This document shows positions 47,840 through 60,715 of a stretch of DNA of 64,000 nucleotides, piece by piece. Location of the stretch: NCBI RefSeq assembly GCF_003073045.1, contig NC_037600.1:16136352-16200351 (forward strand), in the 5' to 3' direction. Source of the stretch: Pomacea canaliculata (taxonomy: Eukaryota; Mollusca; Gastropoda; Architaenioglossa; Ampullariidae). The notes under the pieces were generated by a model. The model made no database searches, was not told the DNA's origin, and was given only the letters and a program-made list of their open reading frames with translations. The translations under genes and the position numbers were made by a program. The number at the start of each line of letters is the position of its first letter. Position 1 is the first letter of the stretch.

Positions 47840-49035
47840 AATGCATGCAGTAGGTGGTAGTTACGGGTAAGATGGCGTCATCGATCACGTGTCACACTCT
47901 CCCAATGTCATGTATTCCCAGTTACACGTGTAAACTTTCCCAGACCATTTTTGCGGGAAATGTTTGGACAGAACAAGTTTCCAACGATTCGATCTCCTGT
48001 TTTGTTATTCAAAAGCCCACAAAGAAAACCATTAACTCGGGGGTCAGTCGATGGTGGGCCGGGACGGCGTGTATTCCATTTCCTGTTCCCACACCGTTGT
48101 GGACTACGGGTGGTTCCCAATAATGAAGACGTATGACAACTAATCTGTCGATGAAAAGAGAGGAATTTGTCTCACCAAACGAGAGAACACAGTCCAGATG
48201 GCTCGTGTTTCGTTTCGTTCATGTCCTCTACTAATATACAAATATTGACATAAGACAAATTACAGAAGCACAATTTGAACATAAAGCAGGTTTATTTGGA
48301 AGAGCTCAGTCCCTTGACCTTTATTGTCGCCAGGGCAGGGGTCCTGGGATTGGAAATAGACTGAATATAACAGTGACTTTCGCGGAGGAAAGGGGAAGAA
48401 AGTCCAGGGGCAGAGGGAGTTAATTCTCTTTATTAACATTCGCCATCCATTTTTTTCATCTCAGTGTCGGCCATTCTCAGCAAAGCCACGGAGGGGAGTC
48501 TTAGAGTGCTGTATTGGATCACGTGACCAAACCAGACCCTGTCTTATTTTGCTAGAATGGGTTCCTGGGGATCCATCAGGAAGATACCCTTGCTTCGTTA
48601 ACATGAGGATATGAGCAGTATAAAATATACTGACTCACCCTAGTCACTGGAGGTGGCGCCACCATCCTTTCCAGGTGAGACACTTATAGCTTTGCTATGC
48701 AAGTCTGGTGACGACCTGTATTTTAACTAACCTTATTTTTTTTACCACAAATAAAATAACTTATCTATTTCGGTCAGTAGTTTGTTCGAGAATCTCGCAG
48801 CCCAGGTGGTGCTACTTAATTTTTCATTAACAAAACTGACGATACTAAAGGAGTAATGAGGTCGTCCTCTACCAAGAACAAGAAGATAAGTAGTCGATGA
48901 AAAGACTTTTACGAAAAGGTCGCTGGTTAGAGCAAAGACATGATGGATTTCAGTTGTCACCTGAATCGCCATCATCGATTGTCTTTCGCCGAGAGAAGGG
49001 GATCACGTGTCTTGGCGTTTGCTAAGCTCGTTTTC
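47840..49035. other. Likely 5' UTR intron region of the sulfotransferase
   Basis: No coding exon is seen. Small open frames on the plus strand near 47850-48136 have no supporting signal. Confidence 0.3.
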
Positions 49036-49039
49036 TTAC

Positions 49040-49170
49040 CTTTGGCAGGAAAGGACGGTTGGGTCGCACGGTGAGCAGTCCACTAACGACGTGCTCGTGG
49101 CCCGAGTTACGAGACATTAAAAGCTTGTAATTCTACCTGTTCTCTGACGGAAATAGTCACGATGCATCGA
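49040..49170 (-). other. Candidate 5' non-coding exon of the sulfotransferase gene
   Basis: The minus-strand text ends TTTCCTGCCAAAG with a strong donor GTAAGAAAA at 49039. The start exon of the sulfotransferase carries an acceptor (TTGTGCAG) directly before its ATG, so an upstream non-coding exon is required, and this is the best donor seen. The upstream limit is not defined. Confidence 0.4.
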
Positions 49171-49599
49171 TCTCCTTCGCCACGTACGCCGTCCACTTCG
49201 TTCTGAGACGTAGCGGGAGGGCTTTGAAGTTTTTAGATGATAGATGTTCCTACTTCTTTTTTCTATTTAAAGACATCTTTTCATTCGTCCTTCCATAGTT
49301 CTCCATCCTGTCGTCCAGCATCGTCAAGCGATGGTATTTGACCTAGCAGAGTCCCTTGGTGCAACCGACCCTTTCCCTAAAGCTGCGAGCAAATGCCCAC
49401 GTGACCAAAGGGCTGCTCGGGTTTCGGACGATCAGATAGATGGAAGGATGGGATCAGGTGTGCATAGACGGCATAGAGGAATGCCGCAGAGAGTGAATGA
49501 AATAGAAAGGACTGAGTACAAACTTTCTCTCACTCTAACGTCCGCTTGGCTTTGAAGGCCTCATTGAGGAACTCGATACCCTGGTCACTCCCTCAGGGT

Positions 49600-52320
49600 A
49601 GGGAGGTTCTTTTTTTGTGGGTGTGTATATGTATATACTTTTAAAAATTAGTATATGTGGGTGAATAAATTCCTTTTTGTATCGTTCATTTTGTCTTGAT
49701 GTGAGTGGCTGCAATCGACCCTGGGAGTGACCCCGACATCCGGGTCATTGAACTGAAATGTATACAATAACCTTCGCCTTTCTATTCCTCTAAACTATTT
49801 CAAGTTCCGTTCTGACTATCTGTGTTATTTGCAAACATCTCTAAACAACTAGTGCGTGTTGTGGTCTGTTTTCTGTATAACTCATTGAAAAATAGAAATA
49901 ATTTATAAACTTCTATGAACCTTTACGTGTAGAGTCACCTCCTGGGCTTTACCAAGAACATAACCTGAACAGTTGTGCTCGACAGGGTGGTCCGAGCGAA
50001 ATACAATAAATAAATATATTTTGCTGTGTAATTTTTACTGTTAGTCATTTTACCGTTGTACTCATGACCATTCATCATTACTACGTCCCTGCAGGGACAA
50101 TGCAAGGAGGATATGTCCCAGGAAGATTGTAGGAGTGTTTCCCAACAGCTTATTAAAATACAGAGTTCTATAAACTGAGATGCTAAGTAGACTAAACCTA
50201 GCTAATACTAAACTGACCTTCCTCAACTTTTCCTGTCAATATTTTAGTCTGAAGTTTGGTTGACTTTAGGCTTTCTTTTGGTGATGGCCTCCAACTAGCA
50301 ATCTTACAGGTGGTGTGTAAGTTCATGTTGGTTACTACTGTATTTTTACATCGCCAATGTTCATCTAACACAATTCTAACATAAAACAAAATGAAGATTG
50401 ATAATTCGCTACAAGGAAACAAAGAAAAAAAAACCCAAACAATTAATTAATAAATAAATAATGAAGTTCTCCGCATCGACCATATAGAGAAATATTGAAC
50501 TTAATTAAAAGATTGGATCACTTTTTGTCGAACCTAATCAATGATTTGCTCAGAAGGAACGGGTCTGTTCTTTACCATAAGTTTTGCAGAAAAACCAAAC
50601 ATTAATCAGTCACGTGACACGAAACACGTGAGCGGAACTGAGGCCCACCTTCCTTGCAGACCTGGTCCTCACGACCTGAGGTAAAGTTTAAGGGATGTTT
50701 GAGTAATGTTTAAGTAGTGTTTTGGCAATGTTTGAGTAATGTTTCAGTAATGTTTAAGAGATGTTTAAGTAGTGTTTAAATAATGTTTAAGTAATGTCCA
50801 TCAAGCCGACAGGGGGAACACTCATCACCAAAGTCTGATAACCACAGACAGCTCGTCTGTCAGCACGTCCCATCCGAATATTGTACTGACTTCCATCGAC
50901 AGCAAACAAGACCATTTCTTGGTACTTTACAACTGAATTTTGTACTGACCTCATCCATGATGACCTTAAACAACTGGTCCGTAAGAATTCAGATTTATCT
51001 AATTTCCCTTTTTCCCCCACCTTTTGATGAAGACAAAATAAATAAATAAAATAAATAAATAAAATTATGAAAGCCGTCCAAATCCGACACCATTTCAAAT
51101 TTTAATATTCTGAGCCAGCATTTCAGTTTTTTTTCAATTATCCCTGTTGACATTTATTTTCTATTAGAACTGAGTATATTAATATTTAACCCAATTTTAG
51201 GGTTATATATGTCTCTATACCATACAGAATGCAGGTTTCTATGAACATGTACGTGGTTCTTCATCCTTATATCACCAGATCTGTACACCTGCAGCAACCT
51301 TTGGAGACGTGGCTTTATCACCAGAGAAGTGCCACCTTTGACCTCTATATCAGCGGGAAAAAAGACAGAAGAATGCAAACACATTCAGTCCCAGTACTTA
51401 TTGTGTTGACCCTGATTGGTTCAAATCGCTGTGAGGTCAATGGAACCCTAATGACAACTATCATTCTATGTTCTGTGAGCAATTGCTTTGGCATCCTTTG
51501 TTGCCCGTAAATTGACAGAAAGAAGCTCAAGGATCGAACCCTGGAAACCCACCTCAGGTCCGGAAAGGATTCTTTGTTCAACATCGGCATTCATCCTCTT
51601 TTCACAATAAGCTCTTTGCCTTTGTTACCAGCTGAGTATGTTGTCTTTTTGTAAAGTCCTTTCAGTTTGCCTTTTATGGTGGGTTAGAGCTATACAAATG
51701 AAAATTAAAATATTATTCTTGCTAATTTATGATCGCTATTGACATCTATTCTAGAACTTTTTCTCTTAACCCATTTTCTATTGCACAAGAGTGCGCTGAT
51801 TCGTTTGTTTGTGTCAGAGAAGTCAAAAGCAGATTAGTTTCAATTTTGGTACTTCAATAATTTTTCAAGTGTATGATCTTCATTTCCAAAGTAGTTTTCG
51901 GTTTCATTCGCGGAAAGTTTTGCAAGCGGCCTATCATGTTCAAGACAGATACAAAAAGTATGATTGCATGTCGATTCTAGTTAGTGCTATTTCTGTAAAA
52001 GTGCTTTGTTAGTAATGTGTGCATACTTATTTACTAATTAGAGAAACATGTTGGTTGTCATTTTTGTGATGATTAAAAGTTACATGCAACTTTTGAAAGA
52101 AGTATCAAGGTATATGAGTCAACTTCAAAGATGGAGGGGAGTGAATGGCTTCAGGTTTTTTTTTCTGGGCTAAGTATATTTTTACAATTGTTTAGTAGCT
52201 CTCTAAAAGGGAAAAGATGTAATAAACCTGCTTGTTGCTAGCTGGGTTTGAATAATTTGTACATACATTTGTATGAATAATTTTAGAGACAAGCACAACT
52301 GAGTGGCCATGAAGAAGGGT
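49600..52320. other. Intergenic DNA
   Basis: No supported gene. It includes the 10-12 bp minisatellite at 50690-50798 and AAAT-rich runs near 51040. Confidence 0.35.
50690..50798 (+). repeat. Short-unit minisatellite (ATGTTTAAGTA type)
   Basis: About ten degenerate copies of a 10-12 bp unit reading GTTTAAGTAAT/GTTTGAGTAAT. Confidence 0.8.
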
Positions 52321-52324
52321 AAGA

Positions 52325-52585
52325 TAAAGGTAAAGGTCATCCCCTAACCTTTTCAGGTCGTTGGGGGTGAGGTGTTAGAGACCTCACTTTTCTCGGGGCC
52401 TGCTTTACATGAGGGCAATGTCCATCTCTTCTCCCTCGCTACCTTTTTCTTTCCCATTCCTCTAAAGACTCAGGTACCCATTGCCGCCAGCTAGGCTAGG
52501 AGAAATTTATTGCGGTATTCGGGTACTGAACCAGCGCGCTCTCAGTTGGAACGCCATTGCTCTAACCACTTGGCTAGCCGCTTCA
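52325..52585 (-). mobile_element. tRNA-derived SINE, minus orientation
   Basis: Reverse-complement copy of the SINE at 10461-10740. In plus view it has the body GAGGTGTTAGAGACCTCACT, then the inverted B box (TGAACCAGCGCGC) and inverted A box (CTCTAACCACTTGGCTAGCC). Both copies share head and body, which defines the family. Confidence 0.85.
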
Positions 52586-53697
52586 TCTTGATGAAGAGTA
52601 AGACCCAGTCCAAGCACAACTTCACTCTCCAAGAATGCACCCTTCTCTCCTTTAGATGGGCCCCCTTCTCCATAGCAACCCTGAAGGGTTACCTGATGCT
52701 AATTTTATGGCCGCCTCCTCAACCTGTCGTTGACAGAGAACCCGAGGACATCAGGTTTCATGGCGTCTGTCATTCTGTGTGATTCCGACACGACAAAGCC
52801 ATGCTTACCATGTAGGAAAATCACACAAATAATATGGCAAATGCCAAAGTGGTCTTCACGATCAATCATTCCATGATTGTCTTGTCATGGCAGTCAGGAG
52901 TGTGACAGAGACAAACCAAAAAGCAATGAAAGAGTTTCAGTGATGTATATTTATTCTTGTCAACTACACACTCAAGTCCTTCTGTGAACTCATCAACAGA
53001 TGACCATGTTCAATAATAAAAATATGTTTGTGGTGACAGCAAGTGTTTGTGAATTTTCTTTCCCTGCTAATTTGTTGATGTTTAAGAAGTGGGCTTGTTT
53101 ACAGGATTGAAGACAAATTATCTCTTGAGACCATGCACCTTCACTTCGTGCATAGTGAGAACACTTACATGCACGCCACCTTAAGAAAAAAAAAAGATTT
53201 CTATGTTCATTTTCAATTAGAATATGTATTTGCAAGAGCAAAAACACCTTCAGTTCTAATTTAAAAAAATTGTTTGGAAAATATAGGAGCATGTATTGAA
53301 CTTGAAGATTTTTGTCCTTTTGAGATAAACATCAATATCCTCTGTTAGCATTACACTTCTGTTTTCTTACATTTATGAGAAATATCGATAGCTTATCCGC
53401 GAGCACTTTACAGCCTCATCTACTGAACTCACCTCAGATTGTGTTCAAAGATGGCGCTGGAGGACTCCCCCGTTAACACTTTACACTCCAAAAATCGAAC
53501 TGAACTTTGGATTTTCTTTCGATGACAGTCTGTGCATGTTCAGTAGGAACTCTCAGGATTTCTCGTCAGACGGGTGTGAACCTGTTGGAATAATATCTGT
53601 AGTGTCATCACATTCACAGCTGTAAAGTATAGTCCAGCCCAGGAAGCCAAATGGCCGCCTGAGGTGCCTGCGGGCAACATCATCATGTCCTCAACGA

Positions 53698-54006
53698 TCA
53701 ATTAAAAAAAACTTTGCAGATCGAAGCAAACTCCACACACATTAAGCAAAACGTGTGACTATTATTTCCCACAGCAAGCCTGCATGCACAGCAAACACGA
53801 GGATCGAGAATTTCTGGTTTGCGCACGGCTCCGAAGACTTCAATCGCAGATTCCATCGCAAGCTGCTGACCCTCTGAGATGAAAGCCATTAGTGTTAATG
53901 GTCCGCATGCACGGCTTGCTAAAGATGTTTGAAAAATGGATTGTAATGCACAACACCTGTAAACAATCACTGTCGACAGCGCGAGCACCGAGAGGAAACC
54001 ATTCAC
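53698..54006 (-). CDS. Candidate secreted cysteine-containing protein (102 aa, single exon)
   Basis: An unbroken frame starts MNGFLSVLALSTVIVYRCC, a plausible signal peptide, and continues into a region with CCAC, then CLMC spaced 11 residues on, plus an isolated Cys in RACGP. A sequon NNS is present. An acceptor-like CTAATCAG lies a few bases before the ATG. I do not recognise a family, no TATA box or upstream exon was found, and a 309-nt frame can occur by chance. It could be a peptide hormone-like precursor, or nothing. Confidence 0.3.
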   Translation of the reverse strand: MNGFLSVLALSTVIVYRCCALQSIFQTSLASRACGPLTLMAFISEGQQLAMESAIEVFGAVRKPEILDPRVCCACRLAVGNNSHTFCLMCVEFASICKVFFN

Positions 54007-54820
54007 TGCTGATTAGAGGCCGGTGTCCCAAACCCTATTAGTGCTAATCATCTTCTGGTTATTAAGAACAGGGTAGAACTTCCAGAAGGACAGTCGAATT
54101 TTGTGCACTCAAGTGTGAAGAAGAAATCAATGTCTTCCTCCCCTCCGGGGTTTGTCTTCTACGTGGCCATAGTTTGTAGTTACCTACATCAAGCGATCTC
54201 AAAGACCTCCACCTCTATTTTTTCTTTTTGTGGTAATTACAGGACTCGTTTCTGGTCCATAGCTTACCCTGGGAGTAGCATAAGCTTTGCTTCATGATTG
54301 CCTACTCAGGTCAGTAACTTGAGAACTAATGTCGATAAAAGTGGGAAAAACTAAACTACCAAGACAGTGGATTCTAAACATTTAAAAGTAGGACGGTAAT
54401 AACAAAGTTTAGATGGTAAGCTCTAGAACAATGGCGGTTGTCTGTTGTGTTCACTGATATTCAGAAAAGTGTGTACCAGGTTTATCACCAATACAATAAC
54501 AATGAGCGTATTATTTAGAAACCTGTACTCAAGTAGTGTTAACGGTCTAGAGTGCGCAATTTGTTTTCCTAACGACAGGGTGGACCGTATCTTTTCGCGA
54601 CACCCGGTTAAACGAGCCCTTTATGTTCTGTAGATACACACCTACCTACCTCACCATGTACAGAAATAGATTAGACTTGTGGAGTCAAGTGTGTAAATAC
54701 AGGCTAAATCATCATATGACCTCAGTTCTTCCATCTGCTAAGCTCTCGACAGGAGAAACGTATTCCGCGCACCAACCTGACTTCTTTCTGAGATTGGCGA
54801 GGTTTGTAAGTATCTCGAGA

Positions 54821-54883
54821 ACAAACAAACAAACAAACAAACAAACAAACAAACAAACAAACAAACAAACAAACAAACAAACA
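54821..54883 (+). repeat. (AAAC)n microsatellite
   Basis: Nearly perfect CAAA run of about 16 units. Confidence 0.9.
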
Positions 54884-55436
54884 AAAAAAACAACAAAAAA
54901 AACTAGAGTATTCCCCAAAGGATTTTGAACTAAGTTTAAACTAGTTATAGAAAACATTCACTCCACTAAGCGTTTCTAATTATTTTTTCATATTTTCATA
55001 AAAATATTTATCTCCCCTACACACCCATGCGAAAACTAAAAACAGAGATAGAGACAAAAAGAAAAACATAGAGAGAGTGAGGGAAGTCTGTTCTTGCATC
55101 AATATTTCTGCACTCTGCGGTTAAGTTTATCATAAAAAGCAGTGCAGTCTCCAATTATTATAACAACCCGGAGCGAGGTACCACTTAACCTCATTTTTTT
55201 CTGCCCGTCCGCTTTCCCCTAAACTCTGTTTTTCTTCCATAGCCCAGAGATACAACTCACAAAGTATTTTCAATGTTATTATTAGACTGGAAAATAATGA
55301 AACAAGCTTTATTTTAATTATAATTATAATTATTATATTATAAAATAAATTGAATGTAGTCTCCTTCGTCGTTACTGGTTGTTTGCTCACCACTTCTTTA
55401 TCTCTTTCTTTCATCGTGTGTGTGTGGACGAAGTGG

Positions 55437-55513
<77 letters not shown>
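55437..55513 (+). repeat. (AAC)n microsatellite
   Basis: About 25 perfect AAC units. The poly-Cys open frame on the other strand is an artefact of it. Confidence 0.95.
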
Positions 55514-57850
55514 CGCAAAATGACGGTCAGTCGCTGATGACACGTGACCTGTTGTCGGCTGTTGAATCACCAAGGTGACTCGCCCAATGTCGAACTGACT
55601 TGGTCGAGTCGGTCAATAGTTAAATCGACCGAGCTTCTCCTGATTAAACTATTTTTTCCAAACGAAAGGACCGCAATAATTCCACATTGTTATTTCTCTA
55701 GAACATTTCTTGCCTCTTGATTTTCATCTTCCTTACCTGTCACTATTTCCAGCGAGTCTTGTTGCCACTCCCTGTTGTTTGCGTCCAGAACAAAAGATTA
55801 TGTCTTCGTCCCTTTGTGAAGAGCAACTGTTGAATTTTGAAACAGGGGATAGGTGTCTAAGCATATAGATAACTGAAGGCAAGCTGACACTCAACACACT
55901 TAAACTGACAATGGACAAAGGACAAAGTATACATGTTCCCTCATTATCCGTCACGTGGTAGTCATCGACACCTGTGCGCAGGTAAAAACTATTTCAGCTT
56001 CAAATTTTAAATGTGTTAGATAGTTGTATTTGTTGTTATTTTTGATGATACCAACTTAAACTTCCTTCAAGCATCTGAATTTTCTGTGATGCTATTTTTT
56101 TTAAAAGCATGCTATTATCCCGGACTTTTCCACAAAAAGTTTTCTCCCCAAATTGCATTTTTTCCCAATTATCATTGTTGTATTTACAGTATGTTGCCTT
56201 TTATACCACATGCTATTTTCCCCACATAGCTTCTGAAACCTTTCATCGCCACAAACAAACATCTAACCTCAAGCAAAACACATAAAAGCTGTTGTGGTGA
56301 CATTCGCGAAGTCGGCGAACCTTTGAAGTGTCCGCTCCAATGATCGTCAGCTTCTTCACCTGTGATGACCACCGAGGCTTTTGATGACCGGCGGCACAAT
56401 TTATTCCTCTTTAATGTTCTTCAGCCAGTTCTTTCTTTATCAGTCTTTCGAAAGGATGCTCCGAAGAACGGTCGCAGAGTCTTGTGCCGGATCCAGTTTA
56501 AGTCCCTGTACTTCTACCAAACGGTTTCTTGGAGGTCCTCCTGAGATGAGAAGTTACTCCCTACACAGCTGTTGTTCTTTTTTCCAGGTAGGAAAATAAG
56601 AGATGTTTACTCAGATGAACTCTTCTTTTTGGTCTGTTTTTTCGTCTGTCGGTCCTGTTAATACTGAGCTGTTAAGGTCTTTCTCTTACTCATGTTTCTG
56701 TCTCGTGTTTGTTATCCATGCTGATATCAAAACCAAGTTTATTATCTCGAAAATAAAGTTTTTAAAAAGTGTGACGCATGTTTGAGTAATCACCAGCAAA
56801 TTAATATTTTCTCCAGCAAGATTATCAGTTTCATCAGCGGGGTCAGAATACCTGTGCAGCTGTTTTATCCCTGAATGTTTCTTGTTAGTGGATGAGGTTT
56901 CAGATAATGTTCTCTAAATCGTCGTCTACAGGTGGAGCTGGCCGACGAACAGGTGTATGGACACTCCTGTAGATGTACATCTGTTGGTCAATATGTACAA
57001 GCTGCATTTGTATTGTCTCTGGTGTATTATTCGTGTGGTGTTGTTGTCAGGTCTGTGAAAGCAGATGAAAACGACAACAAATAAATAAGAATTAGAGAAG
57101 TTGACTACTTTCACTGTGTTATCGTTGTATTGTTTTCTAAATACACACCCTACGTGTGCGTCTAGTGTAATATTCTTTTGTTATCCCTGAAGATCAGTGT
57201 ACGGTGAAGTACCCATGACAACTGAGCTTGTGTCCACGTGACTTCCTGTTTATCTCTCTCTCTCCAGAGCTCATAGGTTGTGGCAAACACGTCCTTTCCC
57301 CATGTCCACTCTCAAAGTCTAGAGACGTCAGGATCGAAATTTTCTCCTTCCCTTTTCAAACATCAGAAAGAAAGCAAAAAAAAAAAAAAAAAACCAAAAC
57401 AAACCAAAGCAAAACAAACATACAAAAAAAACAAACAAACCCAACAGAAGATTTAATTGTAGATCAGCTAAGATTAATAAAATACAAAACGAAACTGACA
57501 GTATTTCATTAAATGTTGTCGTTGTGATGCTCGTCTGTCGAGCATTTTAATTAATTATCTTATATCTACTGCGCACAAAAATGCACTTTGCTGGCTTACT
57601 TCACAACATGTAGATAATTTGACATGGCGGATTACGCACCCACACTGAGATGTTTTTCTTTGGATGCTTATATTGTTAGCTGACTGACTGGAGAATATCC
57701 CACGTCATTGGAGGAAAATAATGTTTTTGTTGAAAAACAAGTGACACAAAGTAATACAAGTTATTTTTAAAGTCTGAGAGAGAACACATTTTTTTTTTTA
57801 AAGGATCGTGCTTAGCTCAAAATTATGATGAAATACGACCCTCTCCATTT
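55514..57850. other. Intergenic DNA
   Basis: No supported gene. It contains an A-rich tract near 57376-57440. Confidence 0.35.
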
Positions 57851-57854
57851 TGAA

Positions 57855-57928
57855 GTAATACGTGTAATACCATCCACAGGAAGAGGCTGGTGATACATGT
57901 AATACCATCCACAGGAAGAGGCTGGAGC
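57855..57928 (+). repeat. Tandem duplication of about 38 bp
   Basis: GTAATACCATCCACAGGAAG with AGGCTGG occurs twice back to back. Confidence 0.85.
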
Positions 57929-58539
57929 ACTGGCATCAGAAGTATACATGGACACGGAGGCTGTCCAGGAGAAACTCAATGCAAAATGTAAGACAATCTG
58001 GTAAAAAGATGACTGAGACATGACGGTTTTGAGTTATGGAACACCCGCTAATTTAAAAATATAATCTGAAAAATCTCACAATTTCCAGTTAAGGTCATAT
58101 TTTGGTGTCGGGTCACACATGGAAAACGAGAAAACCCAGCCTTGACTGATGACACCAACATCTAGACCTGAAGCTGTTTTTTTTTTAAATGCAGAAAAGT
58201 TGATGTAGGGTGAGAGCTGTTGTGAATATTTGCAACTCATGCTTCGAGGCAAAGCGTACTTTGTATCTGAAAGACTTGTTCCCACATGCATCTTTCTAGA
58301 AAGTGGGTCACGTGTGATGACGTAGAGTGTACTCAGGCGGTCACGTGGTGGCTGCGCACAACGTTCGCGAGTCTCGTGCTGCGACCACAGCGCCCCCGTG
58401 ATTGACGCTGGGAGCAGACTAGAGATGTTTGGAGTCCGTCCACGACAGTCTACAGGAATGTTTCCAGCCTCACGAGGGTCCTCGACAATAATCGTCTGAT
58501 GCCAGAAAAAAATTTCTCTTATATCCGAATGATTTGTGT

Positions 58540-58592
58540 GCGTGTGTGAGTGTGTGTGTGTGCTCGTGTATGTGTGTGTGCGTGCGCGCGTG
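58540..58592 (+). repeat. (TG)n-rich microsatellite
   Basis: TGTG/TGCG run with interruptions. Confidence 0.8.
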
Positions 58593-58959
58593 AAGTTCAT
58601 GGTCGGAGAAGGCAATCTAGCCGCTTTTATCCTTCCTCTAACTTTAATATTCTTAATTCAGTCCATCATTGCGATTTTTCCTTCAGGCCATCATCGCGAC
58701 ATAGTCCTTCAGCTCATCATGTTAACCTTTACTTCTGTTCATTGTGGCGGTTTTTATCCACTTCATCAGAGCGATGTCTTCAATCGATGATGAAGATGTA
58801 ATCCTTCATCAAACTAATTGTTTTCTTCAAAGGCCTGTATTTGACTGTTAGCTCCACACACACACACAAACAAACAAATCCAGCAATACCAAAAGTCTCG
58901 GCCAGCCACACAACAGGACCAAGGGGATTAGCCAAGACACAAAGAAGACAAGAGCACAA

Positions 58960-60090
58960 GTCCTCCTAACCCAGTGAATCACATCGTGAGCTGGAACACA
59001 GAAGGTTTGCTTGCAAAAGTACACGAGCCTGGGTTCGATATTTTTTTTTTACAGAGACATTTCTTGACTTTTTCAGCAGGCTGGAATGTTTCCCTAACTG
59101 GAAAGTACTTTAGTCCTGTTTCTAAACTTACTGTACAAGGAAGACCATCTGGAGGCATCCTTGTCCTCGTTAACAATGTGTTTGGTAGGTTTGTACTACA
59201 ATGTATGGTTGGTTGGTTTTATTGAAGTTTGATAATACAGTAGTAATAGAGATGTTTTGTTTTGTGGTGTTTATATACCACCATTATGATTAGCCCTGTT
59301 AAAACCAAAGACATTTTCGGGTTAAATCGAATATATGTCTTGGTGGACAGTGCAATCTAGATTGCATCCGGAATTTCGACCAACACTGTTGGTACTTACT
59401 GAGTGGCGATTATAATGCCAGAACAGGTAACTATATACTCTGTATCATCTGACTATGAAGTCGATGCTAGGATTGCTGTTCTCTCAAATATGTACGAATA
59501 TCGAGAATTCGAAGACCAGACTGTTTCATCCTTTAGAAAGCTGCTGCTACAATTTTGTAATGCATGTGACTTACAATCCTGTGTAACACCTGTGCTGGAG
59601 ATGAAAGGGGTCGACATACGTACATAAGCAACATAAATAGGAGCACAATTGATTATTTCATTTGCTGTAGAGAAAGGGAGCATGGATAATTAGGTCTAGA
59701 AGTAGCGGAGCGATTTGTATAAAAGCATCTGTCCTTGCAGCTGACCTCAGACGGGGTCACAGTGACAGCAGAGAGACAACAAGTAATTGTTGAAAAGATT
59801 ATCTGGGATGATAGCAAATGTCAGTCTTTCGTTTCCAACATAAAGAGTGAAAAACTTTGTGAGAAATTAAGTGATGCTGTTGATAAAAAGTAAATGTCTC
59901 TGGAGAAGAGTCAGTATAACTTTTAACGCTGGCATTCTAGAAGCTTCTCGTAGAACTTGGATGGGTCATAGAAAGTGCAAATGGTTTTATCTAGAGTATA
60001 TACAATTGTGTGATTGTAAATATTGTTGATGTTTTATGTGTAATTCTCCCCTTGAAACAAGCAGAAGGGTTTGTTCAATAAAGAAGTCGA
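58960..60090 (+). mobile_element. Internally deleted LINE (APE-type endonuclease remnant)
   Basis: In successive frames the plus strand reads IVSWNTEGL and GRPSGGILVLVN, typical of the start of APE endonucleases in non-LTR retrotransposons. GDYNARTG follows near 59404 and then NINRSTIDYFI near 59630 (the conserved NxRxG and SxIDY motifs). A linker like that between EN and RT follows (IIWDDSKCQSFVSNI near 59800). No reverse transcriptase domain follows. A 3'-end-like segment ends with AATAAAG near 60077. Frames shift several times, so the copy is dead. The clade (RTE/CR1/L2-like) is not resolved. Confidence 0.7.
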
Positions 60091-60329
60091 AGTCTCTCCT
60101 GCGTTCACAGCATCTGCACATCCGGGTCACCACAGCAGGTGGCGTGTGAAAGGGAGGCCACTGTGGAGGTTTGGTGGCAAGGCATGATGCTATACAAAGA
60201 TAGAAATCAATGATTCCCGTATTTTAGCTTTTTTCTCGTGTTTGCACCACCTGTGAACGATTGTTGCTTTTCCGTGCGACCCGAGGAGCTATTAGTACAG
60301 CAGGCTTCATTAACTGTCGGAAATCACCT

Positions 60330-60715
60330 CCCTTTGCCACCAGTCACCTCCCTTTCGTAACGACTTCCAGTCTTTAGATTCTCGGTCAACTACACCCCAG
60401 TTTTCGAAACCCTATTGCTTGAAGTCCCAATCTTTTACCTCTTTTTCACCTATATCCTAATCTCCTGAATGCCCGTCTCTTTAATCTCGCTTAATCCACA
60501 AGTCTTTTGACTCTTAGTCTCCTTACTCTGTCCCAGTTTCCTTAATCCTATCGTCGTAAATTCCAGTCATTTAAATCATAGTCTAAATTCCAAGTCTTCT
60601 CAATACAATCCCAGTCTTTAAAATGTCGGTCTCCTAGTTTCAGTCTCCTAAATGCCATTTGACTAAATAGTAATCTCAGAGATCCTCATCTCCTGTCGCT
60701 GTCTCCTACATCCCA
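60330..60715 (+). repeat. Degenerate pyrimidine-rich minisatellite
   Basis: Roughly 25-30 bp units built on CCCAGTCTCCTAAAT-like text recur about a dozen times with many substitutions. Confidence 0.6.

Noticed and set aside
54712-54957. Cys/Leu/Val-rich frame
   Set aside because: Artefact of the (AAAC)n microsatellite read on the minus strand.
55130-55573. 147-aa frame with a long poly-Cys run
   Set aside because: Artefact of the (AAC)n microsatellite.
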